Position numbers and translations under genes: made by a program
Source: Fusobacteriales bacterium
GTDB taxonomy: Bacteria; Fusobacteriota; Fusobacteriia; Fusobacteriales; Leptotrichiaceae
DNA length: 11,364 nucleotides
Assembly: GCA_031285605.1 (NCBI GenBank)
Contig: JAITVW010000239.1
Span: 1 to 11,364, forward strand
Direction: 5' to 3'
The notes under the pieces: generated by a model
Databases searched by the model: none
What the model was told of the DNA's origin: nothing
The model's input: the letters and a program-made list of their open reading frames with translations, nothing else
Part shown: piece after piece, positions 1 through 6,269 of the stretch
Layout of the letters: the number at the start of each line of letters is the position of its first letter
Numbering within the stretch: position 1 is the first letter of the stretch

Positions 1-120
1 TCTATTACAGCAGGAACATATATATCTACTTTTTTATATGAAATTTTTTTTGATTATTTCACCACATTAAATAGTTTACAACCTAAAAAAATATCAATTT
101 TAAATTTACTTTCCTTGTAG
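1..120 (+). CDS. Possible 3' end of an unidentified ORF (partial)
   Basis: Frame 1 is open from the first base to a TAG at 118-120, giving 39 residues (starting SITAGTYIST, ending ILNLLSL). The start lies outside the window. The piece is rich in aromatic and aliphatic residues, with no motif I recognise. The other two plus-strand frames stop earlier. Support for it being a real gene is the plus-strand terminator hairpin some 260 bp further on, but in DNA this AT-rich a 39-codon open frame can occur by chance. No function is assigned. Confidence 0.3.
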   Translation, partial: SITAGTYISTFLYEIFFDYFTTLNSLQPKKISILNLLSL

Positions 121-377
121 TCCTAACTACTAAAGAATTAACCAGATTCAGAACCTTTCAGGCTCACCCTGTTGATTGACTTCATATTTATTCCCATTTA
201 TTTAAAAAAAGACAACATCTTGAAAATATTAATTTAATTATAAGTTTTTCTATACTCAGATTACTATTCCAAAATATTGATTTTTCCATCTTTTTTATTA
301 TTTTATTTTTTTAATGTTAATGATTTATTTCATTTATATATTGGCGTTTTTAAGCTATATTAATACATAAAATGAAG
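121..377. other. AT-rich intergenic stretch without a recognised gene
   Basis: No open frame with a ribosome binding site was found on either strand. The sequence is mostly T-runs and A-runs. A short patch at about 145-182 is less AT-rich than its surroundings and could be a relic of older coding or mobile DNA, but it translates to nothing recognisable. Confidence 0.5.
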
Positions 378-404
378 AAAATGAGCCTTGCGGCTCATTT
401 TTTT
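378..404 (+). terminator. Intrinsic terminator hairpin (usable from both strands)
   Basis: The stem ATGAGCC/GGCTCAT (381-387 with 392-398) has a four-base loop TTGC, is extended by flanking A/T pairs, and is followed on the plus strand by a run of T. On the minus strand the same stem is followed by TTTTCTTCATTTT, so it can also end transcription of the alcohol dehydrogenase gene at 456-1610. Confidence 0.75.
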
Positions 405-406
405 AT

Positions 407-429
407 GGCTGTATCTTTTGGATACAGCC
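407..429 (-). terminator. Second hairpin directly downstream of the alcohol dehydrogenase stop
   Basis: A perfect 9-bp inverted repeat GGCTGTATC/GATACAGCC (407-415 with 421-429) surrounds a five-base loop. It lies 26 bp after the stop codon of the minus-strand alcohol dehydrogenase and just before the hairpin at 378-404 in that direction. It has no T-run of its own on the minus strand (ATAAAAAAATG follows), so it may protect the 3' end of the mRNA or act together with the next hairpin rather than terminate alone. Confidence 0.55.
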
Positions 430-455
430 CAATCTTATTTTATCAGTTTAATTAT

Positions 456-1610
456 TTAAAATGCCTCCTTATACAGAGCTATTGTATCTTCCAGAGTAAC
501 CTCTCTTGGATTTGTCCCGGCACACACATCTTTCAGCGCATTTTCCGCCATTACCTTAAAGTCTTCTTCTTTTACTCCGAGCTCTTGCAGTCCTTTAGGT
601 ATTCCCACTCTTTCAGACAGCTTCATTATAGCTTCTACAGCCTTTGTATTTGCTTCTTCCACAGACAGCCCCTCTACATTTTCCCCGAGTATTTCTGCTA
701 CTTTTCTCAGTTTATCGCCTGTATTTGCAGAATTAAATTTTTCCACATGAGGAAGAAGTATCGCATTACATACACCATGCGGAAGATTATAAAAACCGCC
801 GAGCTGATGTGCCATCGAATGCACATATCCCAGTCCAGCATTGTTAAACGACATTCCTGCTATATAAGAAGCATATGCCATCTTTGATCTTGCCTCTATA
901 TTATTTCCGTCTTTTACAGCATCCTCAAGAGATTCGCCTATCAGCTTTACAGCTTCCAGGGCAAGAACATCTGTAAGTTCGTATGCACCTGTAGAAACAT
1001 ATGCTTCTACAGCATGTGTCAGTGCGTCCATTCCTGTAGCCGCAGTAAGATCGGCAGGTTTTCCTGTCATCAGCTCAGGATCGCTTACAGCTATACTTGC
1101 AAGACAGTTTTTATCAACCATAACCATTTTTATGTGTGTATCTTCATTTGTTATAACATAGTTTATAGTAACCTCACTTGCAGTTCCGGCTGTGGTATTA
1201 ATTGCAATTATAGGTACAGATCTGTGTTTTGACATGTTTATTCCTTCATAATCCTTGATTTCACCGCCGTTTGTAGCCAGTATTCCTATTGCTTTACCTG
1301 CATCCTGAGGTGAACCTCCGCCTATTGATATTATGAAATCACAATTTTCAGATTTGTAAGTACTCAAACCGTCATGAATATTTTTCATTGTGGGATTAGG
1401 CTGTATATCATCTGCTACAACATAATTTACCCCGCTTTCATCCAGTACATCAGTTACTTTTTTCACTACTCCGATCTTAACAAGAACATTATCTGTTACT
1501 ACCAGAGCTTTTTTCAAACCTAAATCCTTAATGTCTCCTCCTATTTCTTTCACGCATCCGGGCCCTATCAGAGTGACTGCAGGCCAGTAAATCCTTCTGC
1601 TTACTTTCAT
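456..1610 (-). CDS. Iron-containing alcohol dehydrogenase (1,3-propanediol dehydrogenase/DhaT-like)
   Basis: This 384-residue protein is full length for the group III Fe-dependent alcohol dehydrogenases: cytosolic NAD(P)H-linked enzymes that interconvert an aldehyde and an alcohol in fermentation. The nucleotide-binding GGGS motif is at 97-100. The metal site is intact: D195 and H199 (GMDALTHAVEAY), H264 (GYVHSMAHQ) and H278 (NLPHGV), matching the four FucO/DhaT ligands. The stretch from FNNAGLGYVHSMAHQ to LLPHV most resembles DhaT of the glycerol-fermentation pathway, but no glycerol dehydratase gene is nearby, so butanol, lactaldehyde or 1,3-propanediol activity cannot be separated. The usual TASEVTR is TASEVTI here. 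The start is ATG at 1610 because GGAGGT (1615-1620) sits 5 bases upstream; an open frame continues 13 codons further but lacks a comparable site. The gene is monocistronic, with two hairpins downstream. Confidence 0.93.
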   Translation of the reverse strand: MKVSRRIYWPAVTLIGPGCVKEIGGDIKDLGLKKALVVTDNVLVKIGVVKKVTDVLDESGVNYVVADDIQPNPTMKNIHDGLSTYKSENCDFIISIGGGSPQDAGKAIGILATNGGEIKDYEGINMSKHRSVPIIAINTTAGTASEVTINYVITNEDTHIKMVMVDKNCLASIAVSDPELMTGKPADLTAATGMDALTHAVEAYVSTGAYELTDVLALEAVKLIGESLEDAVKDGNNIEARSKMAYASYIAGMSFNNAGLGYVHSMAHQLGGFYNLPHGVCNAILLPHVEKFNSANTGDKLRKVAEILGENVEGLSVEEANTKAVEAIMKLSERVGIPKGLQELGVKEEDFKVMAENALKDVCAGTNPREVTLEDTIALYKEAF

Positions 1611-1767
1611 AAATACCTCCATATCTATTTTATAATATATTGAAAACACACTTAAAAAATATAAATATTTTACTGCTTTATTGATAAATACAAAATTTTT
1701 TTACCTTGTTTTAGAATACTGAGATTTTACAGGTTAATTAAAAAGTAAAACATGAGTACTTTATAAA

Positions 1768-1795
1768 AGTATATCATGATAAAACTTTTTGTCAA
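1768..1795 (-). promoter_or_regulatory. Sigma-70-type promoter for the alcohol dehydrogenase gene
   Basis: On the minus strand a perfect -35 TTGACA (1790-1795) is followed after 16 bp by TATACT (1768-1773). The predicted start lies near 1761, giving an AT-rich untranslated leader of about 150 nt before the ATG at 1610. I found no strong hairpin or known riboswitch in the leader. Nothing else is recognised between 1611 and 1882. Confidence 0.6.
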
Positions 1796-1882
1796 TTCTC
1801 TGACAACAAAAAACTTTAACACTATACTTTAATTAAGTTAATCAGAACGCTGATATTTGTTATAAATATAAAGTATATTTTT

Positions 1883-2131
1883 TTATGTTTTTTTTTCTTT
1901 ATTCAAAAAATCAGATATATTATTATATATTTCACAGTATTCTTCCAAATAGATAAGAGTATGCATAAAAGTATGATTAAGACCGGGATATCTCACAAAC
2001 TCTACTCTGACTGAAGTTTTTTCCAGACATTCAGCATAATGCTCAGCTTCGTCACTCAGCGTATCATCCTTAGAGCATATTATAAAGGTCTCGGGAAGCC
2101 CGGAAAGATTATTATCCTTGCTTAAAGAAGC
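1883..2131 (-). pseudogene. C-terminal remnant of an Aes-type alpha/beta hydrolase (esterase/lipase)
   Basis: The minus strand is open for 82 codons before a TAA (stop 1883-1885) and is cut upstream by an in-frame TAA at 2132-2134. The fragment reads GLPETFIICSKDDTLSDEAE and, later, YPGLNHTFMHTL. This is the C-terminal signature of the hormone-sensitive-lipase/Aes branch of alpha/beta hydrolases: the catalytic Asp in a DxLxDE context (here DTLSDE) and the catalytic His in a PGxxH context. The oxyanion HGGG motif and the nucleophile GDSAGG are missing, so about two thirds of the gene is gone and the product cannot be an active esterase. No start codon with a ribosome binding site precedes it. 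The fragment ends where the IS3 transposase relic begins. Confidence 0.75.
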
Positions 2132-2135
2132 TTAG

Positions 2136-2363
2136 ATATTATCTTCATCTTCTTTATTTCGGTTCTCTGTCAATAAATGGGATAATATCTGCATAGAATC
2201 CTTTCATTCTCCGATAAAAAGAGAATGGATTAATAGATTTAAAATACATGCAAAGAGTTTAATATTTGAGTATATCGTGGTCTTTTATAATACAGTAAGA
2301 AATCAACAAAACGATTATATTTTAATCAGACACTTCCGGATTTCTGCCAAAATATCCGATTAA
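2136..2363 (+). mobile_element. Relic of an IS3-family transposase (C-terminal part only)
   Basis: The plus-strand frame is open from just after a TAG (2133-2135) to TAA at 2361-2363, with no start codon and ribosome binding site. From about 2166 the translation carries the end of an IS3-family (IS150-like) integrase core: SVNKWDNICIESFHSPIKRE, matching the family pattern G-N-x-x-D-N-A-x-x-E-S-F-H-S, then REWINRFKI and FEYIVVFYNTVR, matching the usual (I/V)FEYIExFYN(T/R)xR ending. Only the last acidic residue of the DDE triad (the E of ESF) remains. After FYNTVR the normal H-S-x-x-x-Y-x-S-P block is eroded. The N-terminal helix-turn-helix (orfA), the first two catalytic Asp and the left end are absent, and I could not identify a terminal inverted repeat. 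The element is dead. Confidence 0.7.
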
Positions 2364-2370
2364 TTTTTAT

Positions 2371-2402
2371 AAAAATAAGGAGCTTCTGCTCCCTGTATTT
2401 TT
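2371..2402 (-). terminator. Intrinsic terminator of the peptidoglycan-binding-like protein gene
   Basis: The stem GGAGC/GCTCC (2379-2383 with 2388-2392) has loop TTCT and outer A/T pairing between AAAAATA (2371-2377) and TATTTTT (2396-2402). It lies 6 bp beyond the minus-strand stop at 2408 and is followed by TTATTTTTAT in that direction. It is nearly symmetric and may also stop plus-strand transcription from the IS relic. Confidence 0.7.
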
Positions 2403-2407
2403 AGTAT

Positions 2408-2689
2408 TTAGTTTAATCCTTCTCTTGCAAGAAGCTGTTCCAGTTTTTTATCTGTCCCCTGATTGTTCTTATATGTCTGAATGGCCTTTTTAGTAAGACT
2501 TCCGTTTATTCCGTCGAGCTTTCCCGTGTAATATCCCATGTCTTTCAGTCTTTTTTGTATCTCTACAAAATTTGTTCTTCTCTTTTCTTTTGTTACTGAC
2601 CGTGTTTTAGATATTGTCTCAGCATTTATTATACTAAAACTCAAAACTGCCGTTAATAACAAAACTGTAGCTAATCTTAATTTTCTCAT
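2408..2689 (-). CDS. Small secreted protein with a peptidoglycan-binding-like domain
   Basis: The product has 93 residues. Residues 1-23 form a Sec signal peptide: basic MRKLR, a hydrophobic core and a probable cleavage after INA (A23). There is no lipobox Cys, so the protein should be released outside the membrane. Residues about 42-88 fit the PG_binding_1 three-helix repeat: VEIQKRLKDMGYYTGKLDG, then a Gly and Thr-Lys-Lys-Ala-Ile turn, as in the usual xxLQxxLxxLGYYxGxxDGxxGxxTxxAIxxFQ pattern. No catalytic domain is fused, so it may anchor to or sense the cell wall, but the binding role is inferred from the fold. The ATG at 2689 is preceded by AGGAGA at about 7 bp. It has its own promoter and terminator. 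Confidence 0.85.
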   Translation of the reverse strand: MRKLRLATVLLLTAVLSFSIINAETISKTRSVTKEKRRTNFVEIQKRLKDMGYYTGKLDGINGSLTKKAIQTYKNNQGTDKKLEQLLAREGLN

Positions 2690-2714
2690 AAACTTCTCCT
2701 TTTTAATTTTTTCT

Positions 2715-2744
2715 ATTATATACTTTTTTGAATTTCTTTGTAAA
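2715..2744 (-). promoter_or_regulatory. Promoter for the peptidoglycan-binding-like protein gene
   Basis: On the minus strand TTTACA (2739-2744) is followed after 18 bp by a perfect TATAAT (2715-2720). The expected transcript start is about 20 bp before the ATG at 2689, a normal short leader. Confidence 0.55.
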
Positions 2745-2773
2745 TCTAAATTTACTTTAAAATTACATGTAAA

Positions 2774-2817
2774 AAAACAGCTAATAAAAAACTTATTTAA
2801 TTTTTTGATTCTGTTTT
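2774..2817 (-). terminator. Possible AT-rich terminator of the 96-residue protein gene
   Basis: On the minus strand AAAACAG (2811-2817) pairs with CTGTTTT (2774-2780), and inside it AAAAAA (2801-2806) pairs with TTTTTT (2786-2791). The structure is followed by further T residues. It overlaps the stop codon at 2816-2818. The stem is weak (two G/C pairs), so the call is tentative. Confidence 0.35.
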
Positions 2818-3106
2818 ACCGAAACTGATCTATGATTGTTCTAACATAATCCAATACCTGATTTGCGTCAGACTCACCAATACTGTTAATTTTATCAATC
2901 ATTGCATTTATTCTGCTGTCATCAAGCTTATAATCTTGTCTAGGTGTTTCTATATGATTCTTTAGCGTTTCATAAGTTATTATTATGAACTCATCGACTA
3001 TTTCCTGTGCAACCTGATTTTTAAAAACAGGTTTTTTCAGATTTATCAGATTTCTGATAACAGTTGCAGCTTTGGGTTTCTTTTTCTTACGCAAAATCTT
3101 TCTCAT
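2816..3106 (-). CDS. Hypothetical protein, 96 residues, with a basic N-terminus
   Basis: I do not recognise this family. The ATG at 3106 has an excellent ribosome binding site, AAGGAGG about 5 bp upstream, which makes it a believable gene. The first dozen residues are extremely basic (MRKILRKKKKPK). The rest is predicted mostly helical, with alternating hydrophobic and polar residues and no membrane segment or signal peptide. It is therefore probably a small cytosolic protein. The basic tail could contact nucleic acid, but that is a guess from charge alone. It lies upstream of and in the same direction as the peptidoglycan-binding-like gene, 126 bp away; that gene has its own promoter, so no shared operon is implied. 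Confidence 0.65.
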   Translation of the reverse strand: MRKILRKKKKPKAATVIRNLINLKKPVFKNQVAQEIVDEFIIITYETLKNHIETPRQDYKLDDSRINAMIDKINSIGESDANQVLDYVRTIIDQFR

Positions 3107-3175
3107 TGTTCCTCCTTAAATTTTTATTTATATATTAAACACTTTTATGTACACAATAGTTATTTTATAATTATG

Positions 3176-3472
3176 TTAATTTATTTTTTCTGTACCTTTT
3201 CCTGAATTCAATTCTTCTGTTTCATCTTCGTCAAGACCAAATTTTTTGTCTATATCCGAAAAACTTTCGTTTTCAGCTTTTCTGCATATAATTATGCTAT
3301 CCGAATATACTCTGAGCACGTTCCCTGCTGCTGCAATATTATTCAGGATTGTTAAGCAGAAGAACAGTAAGACCCTGTCCTGGTCCGGACTGTAAATATT
3401 ACTCCTGAAAAAAATATTCCCAAAACGCCTGTCTTCATCTTTTTCATATTTAATCCGGTTTATCTGAATTTT
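3176..3472 (-). pseudogene. Start-less open frame, probable relic of a hypothetical gene
   Basis: The minus strand is open for 98 codons between an upstream TAG (3473-3475) and a TAA (3176-3178), but the frame has no ATG and no start with a ribosome binding site near its beginning. The 3' half reads like real protein: IAAAGNVLRVYSDSIIICRK followed by an acidic tail with FSDIDKKFGL and DEDETEEL. In another frame an ATG at about 3450 begins MKKMKTGVLGIFFSG, which resembles a signal peptide, but that frame stops after 31 codons. A frameshift near the T7 tract at about 3411 or the neighbouring bases could have split one small exported protein. No family is recognised. It could also be chance. The rest of the 3107-3641 gap holds only the rho terminator and AT-rich DNA. 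Confidence 0.35.
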
Positions 3473-3597
3473 CTAAAAAAATTATAAAATATACATTTAT
3501 CCCAGCATAATTTTATAAAAAATCTTAGTAGATATTTATAAGTATTCTAACATACCGGAATAAAATTGTATAGTATTTAAATATAATATTATTCTAT

Positions 3598-3637
3598 AAA
3601 AAAACGCATCAAAAATAAAACTCCGATACGTTTTTTT
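3598..3637 (-). terminator. Intrinsic terminator after rho
   Basis: In the minus-strand RNA, AAAAAAACG-U-AUC pairs with GAU-G-CGUUUUUUU (3625-3637 with 3598-3610) around a 14-base loop, including one U-G wobble. The 3' arm is itself the U-tract. It begins 5 bp after the rho stop codon. On the plus strand the wobble becomes a C-A mismatch, so the minus strand is the favoured direction. Confidence 0.7.
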
Positions 3638-3641
3638 TAGT

Positions 3642-4886
3642 TTACATTGTTATTTTAGAATTATCTTTTGATATCATATTTATCAGCTCGTCATTTGACT
3701 TTGTTTTCTTAATAAGATCAATCAGCTTTTTCACTGCCTCAGCCTCATTATAATTATTTAGATATCTTCTGAAATTCCATATTGTCTTTAATGTTTTTTC
3801 ATCAAGAAGTATTTCCTCTTTTCTTGTTCCGCTCTTTAATACATCTATTGCCGGGAATATTCTTAATTCTGCCAGAGATCTCTCCAGAATTACTTCCATG
3901 TTTCCTGTTCCCTTGAACTCTTCAAATATTATATCATCCATTTTACTTCCTGTTTCTATAAGTGCTGTAGCTATTATAGTCAGACTTCCGCCTTTTCTTA
4001 TATTTCTCGCAGCTCCAAGGAATCTTTTCGGATAATAAAGAGCTTTCGGGTCAATACCGCCGGATATCAGCTTTCCGCTTGAAGGAACTACTATATTATA
4101 TGATCTGGCAAGTCTTGTCAGACTATCCATCAATATTACTATATCTTTCCCTTTTTCTACCTCTCTTTTTGCCTTTTCAAGTACATCCTCCGTTACCTTT
4201 ATGTGAACACTCGGATCTTCATCAAATGTTGCTGAAAAAACTTCCGCATCACGTACATTTTCCTTTATATCGGTAACCTCTTCCGGTCTCTCGTCAATAA
4301 GCAGTATCCACAGCTCCACTTCCGGATTATTATTTATAATATCATTTGCCAGAGTGGATAAAAGTATTGTTTTTCCTGCTTTCGGCGGTGCTACTATCAG
4401 CCCTCTCTGTCCTTTGCCTATTGGCGCTATCAGGTCTATTATTCTGGAAGACAGACTTGCTGCTGATAAGTTCAGCTTTTCTTCCGGATATGAAGGTGTA
4501 AGATCATCAAAGAACGGTCTGTTTGTTGATTTTTCAGGAGCATCTCCATTTATAAGAAGAGTTTTTATAAGTGCATAATTTTTTTCTGTTCCTATCGGTT
4601 CTCTTACTTCACCCAAAACTATATCTTCATTTCTAAGTGCAAATTTTCTTGCCTGAGATGCTGATACATAAATATCAGGTCCTACCGTACTTTCTCTTAA
4701 AAATCCGTACCCGTCGGACATCATATCCAGTCTTCCCGATCCTAATATAATATTGTCTTTTTTAGCTTCTTCAATATAGATATTTGTTATAATATCTGAC
4801 CTTCCCATAGTGGAAAAACCGGTTATCCCGTATTCTTTTGCTTTTTTTCTTAATTCCGTTAATTTCATTTCAAAAATATTTTCCAT
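3642..4886 (-). CDS. rho: Transcription termination factor Rho
   Basis: This is the hexameric RNA-dependent ATPase/helicase that ends transcription. With the start at 4886 it has 414 residues, close to E. coli Rho (419), so it lacks the large insertions found in some phyla. Order: Rho_N helical domain (about 7-40, [13 protein letters not shown]); cold-shock-like RNA-binding domain (about 47-115, GYGFLRE); ATPase core with Walker A APPKAGKT (166-173), LIDERPEE (196-203), Walker [10 protein letters not shown] (250-258), Q-loop region [15 protein letters not shown], the GSKMD segment, [10 protein letters not shown], and the R of ELRIFPAID matching the arginine finger. Three starts are possible. 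ATG 4895 lies directly after AGGGG, too close for it to act as Shine-Dalgarno, so ATG 4886 (about 9 bp away) is preferred. It is the last gene of the miaB-GH13-rho operon, and its ribosome binding site overlaps the upstream stop. Confidence 0.96.
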   Translation of the reverse strand: MENIFEMKLTELRKKAKEYGITGFSTMGRSDIITNIYIEEAKKDNIILGSGRLDMMSDGYGFLRESTVGPDIYVSASQARKFALRNEDIVLGEVREPIGTEKNYALIKTLLINGDAPEKSTNRPFFDDLTPSYPEEKLNLSAASLSSRIIDLIAPIGKGQRGLIVAPPKAGKTILLSTLANDIINNNPEVELWILLIDERPEEVTDIKENVRDAEVFSATFDEDPSVHIKVTEDVLEKAKREVEKGKDIVILMDSLTRLARSYNIVVPSSGKLISGGIDPKALYYPKRFLGAARNIRKGGSLTIIATALIETGSKMDDIIFEEFKGTGNMEVILERSLAELRIFPAIDVLKSGTRKEEILLDEKTLKTIWNFRRYLNNYNEAEAVKKLIDLIKKTKSNDELINMISKDNSKITM

Positions 4887-4898
4887 AATTTTCATCCC

Positions 4899-6206
4899 CT
4901 ACTTTAATTTTTGATAAAATAATTTTACTTCGCCGGGTTGTAAATAATATTCCAGATTATCAGATACCTCATCCATTCTGTGACCATGTGATATATCTTC
5001 TATACTATGTCCTTCCATGATTTTGAACATGTCGGGAACCTTCACGCCTATACCTGTCTTAGTATTGATATTTGCTATCATAAAGATTTTTTCAGTACCA
5101 TCTGAAGATTTTTTCAAAAAAGAAAAAATATCACTGCTTCCAAAATCATAAATCTCGGTAAAACCATCTTCCTTGAGTATATTATACTCTGCTTTTATTT
5201 CATTGATCAGTCTGATATCTTCTACAATATCATAATTTATTTCTTCGTAATCTTTGTATGTGGTATTTACTACATCTATTTTTTTCTTAAAGCCGTACTC
5301 AAAACCAAGTGTAATTGCTATCCCTGAACAAAAATAAGCCTCTATCGCATAGTAACATACTGCTTTTCTGCTGTCTCCGTTATACTCTTTTGCAAATCTT
5401 TCAGTATCATGATTTTCAGGAAAAGATAATGACGGACATCTTCCCATCCACTTATTATAATCCCGTAAAAACCACTCATCTTTAAAATTCCACCATTTCA
5501 GGCTGTTCATAACAAAATCGAAGCCTGATTCTATTATTTCAATTATTTTTTCCGGGGTACAGCTTAAAGTTTCCGCTAAAAACAGTATATCCGGGTATTG
5601 TTTTTTTACTTCATTTATTAGATATTTCCAAAGACCGGAAGGGACCTGATATGCGGCATCGCACCTAAAACCTTTTATTCCTAGACCTGCGTAATATAAA
5701 ATATAGTCAAGCCAGTATTTCCAAAGATTTTCCTTATCACCGGAGTTCTCATTGTCAATTTGAGCTAAATCACCCCAGATAATTAGTTTATCTCCATCTA
5801 AAGCTCCTGGATTTTTTATCGTTCCGTCCTCATTTTTTTCATACCATTCAGGCTTTTCTTTTATAAGGCCGGAATCAATGGATGTGTGATTTATCACAAG
5901 ATCCATCATAACTTTCATTTCTCTTTTTTCTGCTTCCATACAGAATTCCCGAATAAAGGAATCCCCGATTTCCCTGTATTTCTCTGCTTCTTTTTCCATT
6001 ATTTCATAATCAATTCCTAAAAGCACCGGACTGTATGCATAATAGTCTTTTATGGAATAAACAGACCCTGAGAACCCCGGGAGATGAAAAGGATTTACAT
6101 AGACCCAGTCAAAATTCATGAAATCTATGTCATCCAGTTTGTCAGCCCAGCTGTCAAAATTTTTCAGAAGATAAGGATACAGGTTATAAATTCTTGCACT
6201 AATCAT
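4899..6206 (-). CDS. GH13 alpha-amylase-family glycosidase / maltosyltransferase-like
   Basis: This 435-residue protein is a TIM-barrel glycoside hydrolase of family 13, acting on alpha-glucan or maltose-type substrates. The conserved regions are in order: DLVINHT (102-108), GFRCDAAY (179-186), FLAETL (209-214) and SFPENHD (261-267). The catalytic set is complete: nucleophile D183, acid/base E212 and transition-state stabiliser D267. The start PFHLPGFSGSVYSIKDYY and the FRCDAAYQVP...W and LAETL blocks recall the GlgE-like maltosyltransferase branch rather than secreted starch amylases. The protein is shorter than GlgE and has no signal peptide, so it should be cytosolic. Residues about 345-433 form the C-terminal beta domain. 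The exact substrate cannot be read from the sequence. The start is ATG 6206 with GGAGG 7 bp upstream. It lies 63 bp after miaB, with no terminator between, and 3 bp before the first possible rho ATG. Confidence 0.88.
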   Translation of the reverse strand: MISARIYNLYPYLLKNFDSWADKLDDIDFMNFDWVYVNPFHLPGFSGSVYSIKDYYAYSPVLLGIDYEIMEKEAEKYREIGDSFIREFCMEAEKREMKVMMDLVINHTSIDSGLIKEKPEWYEKNEDGTIKNPGALDGDKLIIWGDLAQIDNENSGDKENLWKYWLDYILYYAGLGIKGFRCDAAYQVPSGLWKYLINEVKKQYPDILFLAETLSCTPEKIIEIIESGFDFVMNSLKWWNFKDEWFLRDYNKWMGRCPSLSFPENHDTERFAKEYNGDSRKAVCYYAIEAYFCSGIAITLGFEYGFKKKIDVVNTTYKDYEEINYDIVEDIRLINEIKAEYNILKEDGFTEIYDFGSSDIFSFLKKSSDGTEKIFMIANINTKTGIGVKVPDMFKIMEGHSIEDISHGHRMDEVSDNLEYYLQPGEVKLFYQKLK

Positions 6207-6269
6207 AATCTTTCCTCCGCTTGCCCGGCATAATATCCCGTTTACTTTAAGTCAAAACAAAACATTACA

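Noticed and set aside
1..455. CRISPR array, tRNA or attachment site in the left flank
   Set aside because: No regularly spaced repeats, no cloverleaf sequence and no direct repeat pair were seen there.
372..887. Plus-strand open frame of 171 codons opposite the alcohol dehydrogenase gene
   Set aside because: It is antisense to a clear conserved enzyme, is full of Cys/Phe/His/Tyr from reversed codons, and has no ribosome binding site.
1780..1860. Rex (NADH-sensing) operator upstream of the alcohol dehydrogenase
   Set aside because: Half-site-like TGTTAA and TTGACAA words occur, but no complete TTGTTAA-type inverted repeat with the right spacing was found.
2190..2222. Minus-strand reading MKGFYADIIPFID as part of the esterase
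   Set aside because: It overlaps the IS3 transposase signature on the plus strand, which explains the sequence better, and it does not match the hydrolase family.
4893..4895. ATG at 4895 as the rho start
   Set aside because: The only Shine-Dalgarno-like sequence, AGGGG, touches this ATG with no spacing, so ATG 4886 is preferred; the difference is three residues and both remain possible.
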